Both the position numbers and the translations under genes were made by a program. Positions 7,668 through 17,992 of a DNA stretch of 64,000 nucleotides are shown here, one piece after another. The notes under the pieces are model-generated. The model saw nothing but the letters and a program-made list of their open reading frames with translations, searched no databases and was not told where the DNA came from. How positions within the stretch are numbered: the stretch's first letter is position 1; every line of letters starts with the position of its first letter. The DNA comes from Streptomyces violaceusniger (GTDB taxonomy: Bacteria > Actinomycetota > Actinomycetes > Streptomycetales > Streptomycetaceae), in NCBI GenBank assembly GCA_005405945.1, contig BJHW01000001.1:9052001-9116000 (forward strand), written 5' to 3'.

Positions 7668-10335
7668 TGGAGTCGGCTGAAATCCGCCGCCGCTGGCTGC
7701 GCTTCTTCGAAGAGCGCGGGCACACCGTCGTGCCGTCGGCGTCGCTCATCGCGGACGACCCGACGCTGCTGCTGGTCCCCGCGGGCATGGTGCCCTTCAA
7801 GCCGTACTTCCTCGGCGAGGTCAAGCCGCCCTTCGACCGCGCCGTCAGCGTGCAGAAGTGCGTGCGCACCCCGGACATCGAAGAGGTCGGCAAGACCACC
7901 CGCCACGGCACCTTCTTCCAGATGTGCGGGAACTTCTCGTTCGGCGACTACTTCAAGGAAGGCGCCATCCGCTACGCCTGGGAGCTGCTGACCAGTTCCC
8001 AGGAGGAGGGCGGCTACGGCCTCGACCCGAGCGGCTGTGGATCACCGTCTACGAGCAGGACGACGAGGCCGAGCGCATCTGGCGCGAGGTGATCGGCGTC
8101 CCCTCGACACGGATCCAGCGCCTGGGCATGGGCCCGAACTACTGGTCCATGGGCGTCCCCGGCCCCTGCGGCCCCTGCTCCGAGATCAACTACGACCGCG
8201 GTCCGGAGTTCGGCGAGGAGGGCGGCCCGGCCGTCAACGACGAGCGCTACGTGGAGATCTGGAACCTGGTCTTCATGCAGTACGAGCGCGGTCCGGGCGA
8301 GGGCAAGGAGAACTTCCCGATCCTCGGCGAGCTCCCCAGCAAGAACATCGACACCGGTCTCGGCCTCGAGCGCCTGGCGATGATCCTGCAAGGCGTGCGC
8401 AACATGTACGAGACCGACACCCTGCGCGTCGTCATGGACAAGGCCACCGAGCTGACCGGGGTCGCCTACGGCGCCGCCCATGACACCGACGTCTCGCTGC
8501 GCGTGGTCGCCGACCACATGCGCACCTCCGTCATGCTCATCGGCGACGGCGTCACCCCCGGCAACGAGGGCCGCGGCTATGTGCTGCGCCGCATCATGCG
8601 CCGCGCCATCCGCAACATGCGCATCCTCGGCGCCACCGAGCCGGTCGTCGGCGAGCTGGTCGACGTCGTCCTCAAGACGATGGGCCAGCAGTACCCGGAG
8701 CTGCTGACCGACCGCAAGCGCATCGAGACCGTCGCCCTCGCCGAGGAGTCGGCCTTCCTCAAGACCCTCAAGGCCGGCACCAACATCCTCGACACCGCCG
8801 TCACCGACACCAAGGCCGCCGGTGGCAGCGTGCTCCCCGGCGACAAGGTGTTCCTGCTCCACGACACCTGGGGCTTCCCCGTGGACCTCACCCTCGAGAT
8901 GGCCGCCGAACAGGGCCTCTCGGTGGACGAGGAGGGCTTCCGCCGCCTGATGAAGGAGCAGCGGGAGCGCGCCAAGGCCGACGCCAAGGCCAAGAAGACC
9001 GGCCACGCCGACCTGTCCGCCTACCGCGAGGTGGCCGACAGCTCCGGGCTGACCGAATTCACCGGCTATACCCACACCGAGGGCGAGTCCACCGTCGTCG
9101 GCCTCCTGGTCGACGGGGTCTCCTCGCCCGCCGCCACCGAGGGCGACGAGGTCGAGGTCGTCCTGGACCGCACCCCGTTCTACGCCGAGGGCGGCGGCCA
9201 GCTCGCCGACACCGGCCGGATCAAGCTGGACACCGGCGCCGTGGTGGAGGTCCGGGACGTCCAGCAGCCGGTGCCCGGCGTCAGCGTGCACAAGGGCGTC
9301 GTCCAGGTCGGCGAGGTGACCGTCGGCGCGGGGGCTCACGCCCGGATCGACATCAAGCGCCGCCGCGCCATCGCCCGCGCCCACAGCGCCACCCACCTCA
9401 CCCACCAGGCGCTGCGCGACGCCCTGGGCCCGACCGCCGCCCAGGCCGGTTCGGAGAACTCGCCCGGCCGCTTCCGCTTCGACTTCGGCTCGCCGACCGC
9501 CGTGCCCGGCGCGGTCCTCACGGACGTCGAGCAGAAGATCAACGAGGTGCTCTCGCGCGAGCTCGACGTCACCGCCGAGGTGATGAGCATGGACGACGCC
9601 AAGAAGCAGGGTGCCATCGCCGAGTTCGGCGAGAAGTACGGCGACCGGGTGCGCGTGGTGACCATCGGCGACTTCTCCAAGGAGCTGTGCGGTGGCACGC
9701 ATGTGCACAACACCGCCCAGCTGGGTCTGGTGAAGCTGCTCGGCGAGTCCTCCATCGGCTCCGGGGTGCGCCGGGTCGAGGCCCTGGTGGGCGTGGACGC
9801 CTACAACTTCCTCGCCCGGGAGCACACGGTCGTCTCCCAGCTCACCGACCTGGTCAAGGGCCGCCCCGAGGAGCTCCCGGAGAAGATCTCCGGCATGCTG
9901 AGCAAGCTCAAGGAGGCCGAGAAGGAGATCGAGCGGTTCCGCGCCGAGAAGGTGCTCCAGGCCGCCGCCGGTCTCGCCCAGGGCGCCAAGGATGTCCGGG
10001 GCGTGGCCCTGGTCGCCGCCAAGGTGCCGGACGGCACCTCCGCCGACGACCTGCGCAAGCTGGTCCTGGACGTGCGCGGGCGCATCCCAAGCGACCGCCC
10101 TGCCGTCGTCTCCCTCTTCACCGTGGCGAACAGCCGTCCGCTGACCGTCATCGCCACCAACGAGGCCGCCCGTGAGCGCGGGCTCAAGGCCGGTGACCTG
10201 GTCCGCACCGCCGCCAAGACGCTCGGCGGCGGAGGCGGCGGCAAGCCGGACGTGGCCCAGGGCGGCGGTCAGAACCCGGGGGCCGTCGGCGAGGCCATCG
10301 AGGCCGTCGAGCGGCTCGTCGCGGAATCGGCCTGA
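7667..10335 (+). CDS. alaS: alanyl-tRNA synthetase (one-base frame break)
   Basis: Charges tRNA-Ala in the cytoplasm. Starts MESAEIRRRWLRFFEERGHT. The catalytic domain (QMCGNFSFGDYFKEGAI, GPCGPCSEI, GLERLAMILQG), the editing domain with HSATHLTH and CGGTHVHN zinc/active-site residues, and the C-Ala domain ending in a glycine-rich hinge (GGGGGGKPDVAQGG) are all present. The frame breaks at the C run 8026-8028 (GLDP before, ERLWITVYEQDDE after); with one C restored the enzyme is about 889 residues, as expected. An essential gene like this argues that the break is a sequence error. Confidence 0.96.
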
Positions 10336-10340
10336 TCATC

Positions 10341-10805
10341 GTGCGACGCGGCAGGCGGATCGCCATCGACGTCGGGGACGCCCGGATCGGGGTCGCCTCG
10401 TGCGACCCCGACGGGATCCTCGCCACCCCCGTGGAGACCGTGCCGGGACGCGACATCCCGGCCGCCCACAAGCGGCTCGTGGCGATCGTCGAGGAGTACG
10501 AACCGATCGAGGTGGTGGTCGGCCTGCCGCGCTCGCTCAACGGGCGCGAGGGGCCGGCCGCGGCCAAAGTGCGCACCTTCGCGCGCGAGTTGGCACGGCG
10601 GGTCAACCCGGTGCCGGTGCGGCTCGTCGACGAGCGTATGACCACTGTCACAGCGTCCCAGGGGCTGCGCGCCTCCGGGATGACGTCCAAGAAAGGCCGT
10701 TCCGTCGTTGACCAGGCGGCGGCCGTGGTGATCCTGCAGAGCGCGCTGGAGACCGAGCGGATCTCGGGGAGGGCCCCGGGAGAAGCCGTCGAAGTGGTCA
10801 TCTGA
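10341..10805 (+). CDS. ruvX: Holliday junction resolvase-like RuvX/YqgF
   Basis: 154 residues from a GTG five bases after alaS. RNase H-like fold: the first acidic motif is IAIDVGDARIGVA, a second lies in VVVGLPRSLNG, and RLVDERMTTVTA and DQAAAVVILQ complete the active site. The family is implicated in pre-16S rRNA end processing and, less surely, in junction resolution. Linkage alaS-yqgF-mltG is a common bacterial cluster. Confidence 0.92.
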   Translation: MRRGRRIAIDVGDARIGVASCDPDGILATPVETVPGRDIPAAHKRLVAIVEEYEPIEVVVGLPRSLNGREGPAAAKVRTFARELARRVNPVPVRLVDERMTTVTASQGLRASGMTSKKGRSVVDQAAAVVILQSALETERISGRAPGEAVEVVI

Positions 10806-10896
10806 TCGCGATACGGTAACGTTCCGCGCGGCATGGCCGCCGCCGCCCGTGCCACGAACACGCCGAGCGGTGACCACCTCCGTCGCTAGGGGATCG

Positions 10897-12693
10897 ATGA
10901 CTGAGTACGGCCGGGGACCCGGCTCCCAACCGTGGCACCCCGAGGATCCGCTGTACGGGGACCGAGAGTGGAGCGGCCACCGCGCGGTGGCCGGCCAGGA
11001 TCCCTACGCACAGGACCCCTACGCGCAGCAGGACACCTACGCACAGAATCCGTACCCGCGGGACGCCTACGACCAGGATCCCTACGGTCAGGGCGCCTAC
11101 GCCCAGGGCCCGTACGGCCAGGACCCTTACGGGCACCAGCAGTATCCGCACGGCTATCCGCAGGACCCTCAAGCGCAGCATCAGCAGCCCCAGTGGGACG
11201 GCCAGGACGCCGGCTACCCGCATCAGCGGGACCCGCAGGAGTACCCCGGTCAGGGCGGCTCCTACCCGGCCCAGGACTACCCGGCCCAGGACGGCTCGTA
11301 CGGCGGGACGGACCCGCAGGACCCCTATGGCGGCCAGGGCGCCTCCTACCCGGGCCAGGGACAGCAGGACCCCTACCAGGGCCAGGGACAGCAGGACCCC
11401 TACCAGGGCCAGGGACTGCAGGGCACCCAGCAGATGCCCACGGTGCCCGCGGAGCACCAGGTGCCGCGCCAGCGCGAGGCCCCGGAGGAGCCGCCCCTCC
11501 AGGCGGACGACGAGGACGACCACCCGTTCTTCACCGACGGCGGCGGCCGGGGCGACGCGGATGGCGCGGACGACGACGGCGAGGACGGCGAGCGCTCCGG
11601 CGAGAAGGGCAAGCCCAAGAAGCGCCGCAGCGGCGTGGCCTGCCTCTTCGTGACCGTGGTCCTGGTGGGCGCCGTCGGCGGGGGCGGCTACTACGCCTAC
11701 GACTTCTGGCAGACCCGCTTCGGCCCCGCACCCGACTACTCCGGCGACGGCACCGGCCGGATCGAGGTGGAGGTTCCCTCCGGCTCCGGCAACGCCGAGA
11801 TCGGCTCGATCCTCGCCGACAAGGGCGTGGTCAAGAGCAGCGGCGCCTTCGTCGAAGCCGTGGAGGACAGCGGCAAGTTCGTCCAGCCGGGCACCTACAC
11901 CCTGCGCAAGGAGATGTCCGGCGCGGCGGCGGTCAAGCTGATGCTCGACCCCAGCAGCAGCAACGCCCTGATCGTCACCGAGGGCATGCGCGACGCCACG
12001 ATCTACGCGGCGATCGACAAGAAGATCGGCCTCAAGGCGGGGACCACCGCGGGCGTCGCCAAGAAGGAGGCCAAGAACCTCGGGCTGCCCTCCTGGGCCG
12101 ACGACAACAGCAAGATCAAGGATCCGCTGGAGGGGTTCCTGTACCCGTCCCGCTACAGCGTGGGCGAGGGCGCCAAGCCCGCGGACGTGCTGCGGAAGAT
12201 GGTCGCCGAGGCCAATCGGAACTACTCCGGTCTGGATCTGGAGGGCAAGGCGAAGGACTTGGGCCTGAAGTCCCCGCTCCAGCTGATCAGCGTGGCCAGC
12301 CTGGTCCAGGCGGAGGGCATCACCCACGACGACTTCCGGAAGATGGCCGAGGTCGTCTACAACCGGCTCAAGCCCGCGAACCCCGAGACCTACGGCAAGG
12401 TGGAATTCGACTCCACCTACAACTACATCAAGAACCAGAGCAAGATCGATATCCCGATCAGCGAGATCAAGCAGTACGACAACCCGTACAACACGTACTT
12501 CTACAAGGGACTTCCGCCCGGCCCGATCGGAAATCCGGGCCACGACGCGCTGAAAGCGGCGATGAACCCGACCAGCGACGGCTGGTATTACTTCATCTCG
12601 CTGGACGGCAAGACGAGCGAGTTCTCCAAGACCTACGCGGATCACCAGAAGTGGGTCGCCAAGTTCAATAAGCAGCGCAAGAGCAACGGCTGA
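10897..12693 (+). CDS. mltG: endolytic murein transglycosylase MltG with long repeat-rich cytoplasmic tail
   Basis: Membrane enzyme that cleaves nascent peptidoglycan glycan strands. 598 residues. Residues 1 to about 200 are low-complexity, rich in Gln, Tyr, Pro and Gly with repeats of DPYAQ and YPGQGQQ type; an acidic stretch (ADDEDDHPFFTD) follows, then a basic segment and a single helix (GVACLFVTVVLVGAVGGGGYY) near residue 250. The rest is the YceG/MltG domain with LISVASLVQAEG (catalytic Glu) and KGLPPGPIGNPG. The ATG at 10897 follows AGGGGA; a start at 10849 is also open. The tail is about 200 residues longer than in most bacteria and may be a docking or condensate-forming region. Confidence 0.93.
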   Translation: MTEYGRGPGSQPWHPEDPLYGDREWSGHRAVAGQDPYAQDPYAQQDTYAQNPYPRDAYDQDPYGQGAYAQGPYGQDPYGHQQYPHGYPQDPQAQHQQPQWDGQDAGYPHQRDPQEYPGQGGSYPAQDYPAQDGSYGGTDPQDPYGGQGASYPGQGQQDPYQGQGQQDPYQGQGLQGTQQMPTVPAEHQVPRQREAPEEPPLQADDEDDHPFFTDGGGRGDADGADDDGEDGERSGEKGKPKKRRSGVACLFVTVVLVGAVGGGGYYAYDFWQTRFGPAPDYSGDGTGRIEVEVPSGSGNAEIGSILADKGVVKSSGAFVEAVEDSGKFVQPGTYTLRKEMSGAAAVKLMLDPSSSNALIVTEGMRDATIYAAIDKKIGLKAGTTAGVAKKEAKNLGLPSWADDNSKIKDPLEGFLYPSRYSVGEGAKPADVLRKMVAEANRNYSGLDLEGKAKDLGLKSPLQLISVASLVQAEGITHDDFRKMAEVVYNRLKPANPETYGKVEFDSTYNYIKNQSKIDIPISEIKQYDNPYNTYFYKGLPPGPIGNPGHDALKAAMNPTSDGWYYFISLDGKTSEFSKTYADHQKWVAKFNKQRKSNG

Positions 12694-12699
12694 GGAAAG

Positions 12700-13527
12700 A
12701 TGTCGGAAAACCGCAGGGCAGCGGTGCTCGGCTCGCCGATCGCCCACTCCCTGTCACCGGTACTGCACCGCGCCGCCTACCGGGAGCTGGGCCTGACCGG
12801 CTGGACGTACGACCGCTTCGAGGTGGACGAGACCGGACTGCCGGACTTCTTCAAGCGGCTCGGCGAGGACGCGGGGCCGTCCTGGGCCGGGCTGTCCCTG
12901 ACCATGCCGCTCAAGCGCGCCGTGATCCCGCTGCTGGACGAGATCAGCGACACCGCGGCCTCGGTGGAGGCCGTCAACACGGTGGTCTTCGGTGACGACG
13001 GCCGCAGGCGCGGGGACAACACCGACATCCCCGGCATGCTGGCGGCGCTGCGGGAGCGCGGCGTCGGGCGCGTGGAGCGCGCCGCCGTGCTGGGCGCGGG
13101 CGCCACCGCCTCCTCAGCGCTGGCCGCGCTCTCCCGGATCTGCGACGGCGAGGTCACCGCGTACGTCCGCAGCGAGGCCCGCGCCGCCGAGATGCGGCAG
13201 TGGGGCGAGCGGCTGGGCGTCGCGGTGCGCACGGCGGACTGGGGCGACGCGGCCGGGGCGCTCGGCGCGCCGCTGGTGATCGCCACCACGCCCGCGGGCA
13301 CCACGGACGCGCTCACCGCGGCCGTACCGGACCGCCCCGGCGCGCTCTTCGACGTCCTCTACGAGCCCTGGCCCACCCCGCTGGCCGCCGCCTGGGCGGC
13401 GCGCGGCGGCTCGGTGGTCGGCGGCCTGGACCTCCTGGTGCACCAGGCGGTGCTCCAGGTCGAGCAGATGACGGGCCGAGCCCCGGCGCCGCTGGCCGCG
13501 ATGCGCGAGGCGCTGGCGGCCCGCTGA
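12700..13527 (+). CDS. aroE: shikimate dehydrogenase
   Basis: Reduces 3-dehydroshikimate with NADPH in chorismate synthesis. 275 residues; SD GAGGAAAG before the ATG. Substrate-binding SLSP (near residue 17), catalytic Lys in SLTMPLKRAV, DNTDIPG, and the nucleotide fold glycine motif GAGATASSA are present; the C-terminal GGLDLLVHQA is typical. It starts six bases after mltG and is followed by a 212-base gap before aroC. Confidence 0.94.
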   Translation: MSENRRAAVLGSPIAHSLSPVLHRAAYRELGLTGWTYDRFEVDETGLPDFFKRLGEDAGPSWAGLSLTMPLKRAVIPLLDEISDTAASVEAVNTVVFGDDGRRRGDNTDIPGMLAALRERGVGRVERAAVLGAGATASSALAALSRICDGEVTAYVRSEARAAEMRQWGERLGVAVRTADWGDAAGALGAPLVIATTPAGTTDALTAAVPDRPGALFDVLYEPWPTPLAAAWAARGGSVVGGLDLLVHQAVLQVEQMTGRAPAPLAAMREALAAR

Positions 13528-13739
13528 GCCGCCGCACGGCCCCTCATCGGGCCCGTCCGGCCCGCCCCGGCCCCTCCCCGGGGCGCCCCCGGCCCCTCCC
13601 CGGGGCGCCGCGAGCGTCCACCCCATGGACCACGAACCGAGCGGACGCCCCGGTCGTGGGAGGATCGGAGGTGCGGGCCGGAGTCGCGCGGACCGGGCCG
13701 CGCCGCAGGACGTCGAGGCACGCGCATGAGGGAGCACCG

Positions 13740-14923
13740 TTGAGCAGGTTGCGCTGGCTGACCGCGGGGGAGTCGCACGGCCCCGCACTCGTGGCGACGC
13801 TGGAGGGGCTGCCCGCCGGGGTGCCGATCACCACCGACATGGTGGCCGACGCCCTGGCCCGACGGCGGCTGGGTTACGGCCGCGGTGCCCGGATGAAGTT
13901 CGAGCGCGACGAGGTCACCTTCATCGGTGGCGTACGCCACGGGCTGACCCTCGGCTCCCCGGTCGCGATCATGGTCGGCAACACGGAGTGGCCCAAGTGG
14001 GAGCAGGTCATGGCCGCCGACCCGGTGGACCCCGAGATCCTCGAGGGAGTCGCCCGTAACGCCCCGCTCACCCGCCCCGCCCCGGCCACGCCGACCTGGC
14101 CGGGATGCAGAAGTACGGATTCGACGAGGCCCGGCCGATCCTGGAGCGCGCCAGCGCCCGCGAGACCGCGGCCCGGGTGGCGCTGGGCACCGTCGCCCGC
14201 TCCTACCTCAAGGAGACGGCCGGGATCGAGATCGTCTCGCATGTCGTGGAGCTGGCCGCGGCGAAGGCGCCGTACGGCGTCCACCCCAAGCCCTCCGACG
14301 TCGAGAGGCTGGACGCCGACCCGGTGCGCTGCCTGGACGCCGACGCGAGCAAGGCGATGGTGGCCGAGATCGACCAGGCCCACAAGGACGGCGACACGCT
14401 CGGTGGCGTCGTCGAGGTGCTCGCGTACGGCGTGCCGGTGGGCCTCGGCTCCCATGTGCACTGGGACCGTCGGCTCGACGCGCGGCTGGCCGCCGCGCTG
14501 ATGGGCATCCAGGCCATCAAGGGCGTCGAGGTCGGCGACGGCTTCGACCTCGCGCGGGTGCCCGGCTCCAAGGCCCATGACGAGATCGTCTCCACGGACG
14601 AGGGCATCCGGCGCTCCTCGGAGCGCTCGGGCGGCACCGAGGGCGGGCTGAGTACCGGCGAGCTGCTGCGCGTCCGGGCCGCGATGAAGCCGATCGCGAC
14701 CGTGCCGCGGGCGCTGGCCACGGTCGATGTGACCACCGGCGAGGCCACCAAGGCCCACCACCAGCGCTCCGACGTCTGCGCCGTCCCGGCCGCCGGGATC
14801 GTCGCCGAGGCGATGGTCGCGCTGGTCCTGGCGGACGCGGTCGCGGAGAAGTTCGGCGGCGACTCGGTCACCGAGACCCGCCGCAATGTGCGGGGCTTCC
14901 TCGAGAACCTGGCCATCCGGTGA
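13740..14923 (+). CDS. aroC: chorismate synthase (one-base frame break)
   Basis: Last step of the shikimate pathway, FMN-dependent. A TTG start with GAGGGAG five bases upstream gives LSRLRWLTAGESHGPALVAT. Family signatures are GESHGPAL, GYGRGARMK, SGGTEGGLSTGE-type region (RSGGTEGGLSTGELLRVRA) and QRSDVCAVPAAG. The frame breaks at the C run 14075-14078 (APLTRP before, RPGHADLAGMQ after); restoring one C gives 394 residues. The stop overlaps the aroK start (GTGA). Confidence 0.95.
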
Positions 14924-15588
14924 GCGACGCACGCGAGGCCGCCGGGCGGCAGGCAAATGATGACGCGCGCCTTCGCCGAGCGGGCGACGGTGCCCGCGGC
15001 GGAGCCGCTGATGTGACGAGCAGCCGCTGCAGCGGCGGGGCGAACAGTTCGGCGGGGCTGACCGGGCAGGTCAGCGGGGGTCCGATCGTCGTGCTGGTCG
15101 GGCCCATGGGGGTCGGGAAGACCACCGTCGGGCAGGTGCTCGCGGCGCGGCTCGGCACCACCTTCCGCGACACCGACACCGACATCGTCGCGACGGCGGG
15201 CAAGGAGATCTCGGAGATCTTCATCGACGAGGGTGAGCCGCACTTCCGCGAGCTGGAGCGGCAGGCGGTGCGGACCGCCGTCGCCGAGCACGCGGGCGTG
15301 CTCGCGCTGGGCGGCGGCGCCGTCCTCGACGAGGGCACCCGGGCGCTGCTCGTCGGCCTCCCGGTCGTCTTCCTGGAGATGGGCGTCGCCGAGGCCGTCA
15401 AGCGCACCGGGCTCGACGCCCCGCGCCCGCTGCTCGCGGTCAATCCCCGCCAGCGCTGGCGCGAGCTGATGGAGCAGCGCCGCCCGCTGTACACCGAGGT
15501 CGCCCGCGCCGTGGTGTCGACCGAGGACCGCACCCCCGAGGCCGTTGCCGAGGCCGTCCTGGACGTACTGGAGCTGAAGAACGCATGA
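14920..15588 (+). CDS. aroK: shikimate kinase
   Basis: Phosphorylates shikimate at O3. Walker A GPMGVGKTT, substrate-binding DTDTDIV, the Arg in HFRELE, and LALGGGAVLD are visible. From the GTG at 14920, which overlaps the aroC stop, the protein has 222 residues, with a low-complexity 50-residue leader before PIVVLVGPMG; family members average 170-175, so the GTG at 15013 (about 191 residues) is an alternative. The four-base overlap favours coupling from 14920. Confidence 0.93.
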   Translation: MSDAREAAGRQANDDARLRRAGDGARGGAADVTSSRCSGGANSSAGLTGQVSGGPIVVLVGPMGVGKTTVGQVLAARLGTTFRDTDTDIVATAGKEISEIFIDEGEPHFRELERQAVRTAVAEHAGVLALGGGAVLDEGTRALLVGLPVVFLEMGVAEAVKRTGLDAPRPLLAVNPRQRWRELMEQRRPLYTEVARAVVSTEDRTPEAVAEAVLDVLELKNA

Positions 15589-15595
15589 CACCCCT

Positions 15596-16686
15596 GTGGC
15601 CGACACCCCTACGCGCATCCAGGTCGGAGGCATCGCGGGCACCGCGCCGTACGAGGTGCTGATCGGCCGGCAGCTGCTCGGCGAGCTTCCCGGGCTGATC
15701 GGCACGTTGGCCAAGCGCGTCGCCGTCCTGCACCCCGAGGCGCTGGCCGAGACCGGTGAGGCGATCCGCCAGGACCTCGCCGGGCAGGGGTACGACGCCA
15801 TCGCGATCCAGCTGCCCAACGCGGAGGAGGCCAAGACCGCCGAGGTCGCCGCGTACTGCTGGAAGGCGCTCGGCCAGACCGGCTTCACCCGCACCGATGT
15901 GATCGTCGGCGTCGGCGGCGGCGCGACCACCGACCTCGCCGGATTCGTCGCCGCCACCTGGCTGCGCGGAGTGCGCTGGATCGCCGTCCCCACGACCGTG
16001 CTCGGCATGGTCGACGCTGCGGTCGGCGGCAAGACGGGGATCAACACGGCCGAGGGCAAGAACCTCGTCGGCGCCTTCCACCCCCGGCCGGGGTGCTGTG
16101 CGATCTGGCCGCGCTGGACTCGCTGCCGGTCAACGACTACGTCAGCGGGCTCGCCGAGATCATCAAGGCGGGCTTCATCGCCGACCCGGAGATCCTGGAG
16201 CTGATCGAGCGGGACCCGGCCGCCGCCCGTACGCCCGCCGGACCGCACACCGCCGAGCTCATCGAGCGCTCCATCCGGGTCAAGGCCGAGGTCGTCTCCA
16301 GCGACCTCAAGGAGTCCGGGCTGCGGGAGATCCTCAACTACGGGCATACGCTCGCCCACGCCATCGAGAAGAACGAGCGCTACAACTGGCGCCATGGCGC
16401 GGCCGTCTCCGTGGGCATGGTGTTCGCCGCCGAGCTGGGCCGGCTGGCGGGCCGTCTGGACGACGCCACGGCCGACCGGCACCGCACCGTCCTGGAGGCC
16501 GTGGGCCTGCCGCTCACCTACCGCGGCGACCAGTGGCCCAAGCTGCTGGAGACCATGAAGGTCGACAAGAAGTCCCGCGGTGACCTGCTGCGCTTCATCG
16601 TCCTGGACGGTATCGCCAAGCCCACCGTGCTGGAGGGCCCGGACCCGGCGGTGCTGCTCGCGGCGTACGCCGAGGTCTCCGGCTGA
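15596..16686 (+). CDS. aroB: 3-dehydroquinate synthase (one-base frame break)
   Basis: Second step of the shikimate pathway, NAD and zinc dependent. The GTG start lies seven bases after aroK. VGVGGGATTDLAGFVAAT and PTTVLGMVDAAVGGKTGIN form the NAD/substrate site; GLAEIIKAG, NYGHTLAHAIE and WRHGAAVSVG provide the metal ligands (Glu, His, His). The frame breaks at the C run 16081-16085 (VGAFH before, AGVLCDLAALDSL after); with one C added the enzyme has about 363 residues. It ends the aroE-C-K-B group, followed by a perfect hairpin. Confidence 0.95.
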
Positions 16687-16730
16687 CCCGGGCCGTAACC
16701 GCCGTCTCGCGTCACAGCTCTGTCATCGCC

Positions 16731-16765
16731 TTCGAAAGCCCGCGGCCTCGCCGCGGGCTTTCGAA
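16731..16765 (+). terminator. terminator after aroB
   Basis: Perfect 15-base arms (16731-16745 and 16751-16765) around a 5-base loop, 44 bases after the aroB stop. Confidence 0.85.
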
Positions 16766-16967
16766 CAGCCCCCAAGCCCTCGCAGTTGCGGCCCTTGCGG
16801 GACGAAATGCCTGGCTGACGAGGGGCGGCGGGGACACAGCGGGTTCGCGGTCCGTTCACACAGCGGAGCCTTGGGCAGGTACCGTTCGGTAGGAGCGGCC
16901 TCACCGCCGTATCAGCACCTGACAGTTGTCGGACGAGAACTGCCTGTACGAGACGGAGTGCCACCGG

Positions 16968-17857
16968 ATGCAGCATGCAGTGGGAGCTCCGCTGCCACCG
17001 CCCCACCAGCCGGGGCCGGTTCCCGGGCCGCAGGGCGCGGGCTGGGCCCAGGGCGCGAGTGCGAGCCATCACCCGGGAGCTCACCCCAATCCCCCCGCCC
17101 CGCACGCGCCTCCCGGGCCTCCCGGGCCCGGGCACGTGGCACCGCCCGCGCAGCATCCGGTGTCCCCTCCGCCGGCCCCGCCAGCGCCCCCGGGGCGCCG
17201 CTGGAGACGGTGAACACCACCGGCCATGTCCAGCTGCCGCCCGGCGGCCCGGTGCCGCTGCCGAACCCCCCGGCGGACCCGTCGCTCGCCGATGTCTCGC
17301 AGGCGACGGTGGCGGTGCTGCTGATCGGACCGGCCGGGGCGGGCAAGACGACGGTCGCGCGCTACTGGGCCGACCGCCGCCGGGTGCCGACCGCGCACAT
17401 CAGCCTGGACGATGTGCGGGAGTGGGTCCGGTCCGGCTTCGCCAACCCCCAGTCGGGGTGGAACGAGAACTCCGAGGCGCAGTACCGTCTCGCCCGCCGC
17501 ACCTGCGGCTTCGCCGCCCGCAACTTCCTGGCCAACGGGATCTCCTGCATCCTCGACGACGCCGTCTTCCCCGACCGCCCGGTCGTCGGCCTCGGCGGCT
17601 GGAAGCGCCATGTGGGCCCCGGGCTGCTGCCGGTGGTCGTCCTTCCGGGCCTGGAGATCGTCCTGGAGCGGAACGCGGCCCGCACCGGGAACCGCCGCCT
17701 CAGCGACGAGGAGGTGGCACGGATCCACGGCCGGATGGCGGGGTGGTACGGCTCCGGCCTGCCCATCATCGACAACTCCACGTACGACGTGGAGACCACG
17801 GCCCGCATGCTCGACGAGGTCGTCACCCGATCCATCGCAAGCCCCCCCAGCTGGTAA
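16968..17857 (+). CDS. P-loop kinase-like protein with proline-rich N-terminus (one-base frame break)
   Basis: Residues 1 to about 75 are Pro/Gly/Ala/His-rich (QHAVGAPLPPPHQPGPVPG) and probably disordered. A P-loop domain follows: Walker A LLIGPAGAGKTTVARYWAD, then HISLDDVREWVRSG, a lid-like region (NFLANGISCILDDAVFPDR) and RNAARTGNRRLSDEEVARIH, resembling chloramphenicol-phosphotransferase/AAA_33 kinases of small molecules. The two parts lie in different frames, joined by restoring one G in the run 17192-17195 (PPAPPG before, APLETVNTTGH after). Start ATG 16968 has GGAG nine bases upstream; an in-frame TTG at 16926 would add 14 residues. Substrate unknown. The slot between aroB and the M24 gene appears conserved in Streptomyces. 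Confidence 0.75.
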
Positions 17858-17909
17858 AGACCCCCGTCCGGGCCCGCTCGACCGGCCCCCCTTTTTTCGA
17901 GGCCCGGTT

Positions 17910-17939
17910 CTCCCCCGGCTACCGCTGGGAGGTACCCCC
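17910..17939. repeat. dispersed palindromic repeat A, fourth copy
   Basis: Same core as the copies at 3.2-3.4 kb, with GGCTACCGCTGGGAGGTAC, preceded by the shared GGCCCGGTT. It lies between the P-loop gene and the M24-fold gene. Confidence 0.85.
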
Positions 17940-17992
17940 GGCTGGAGCCACTGGAGAAGCCGTGGCCCCCGAGTCTGCGTACGCTCGGGGAC

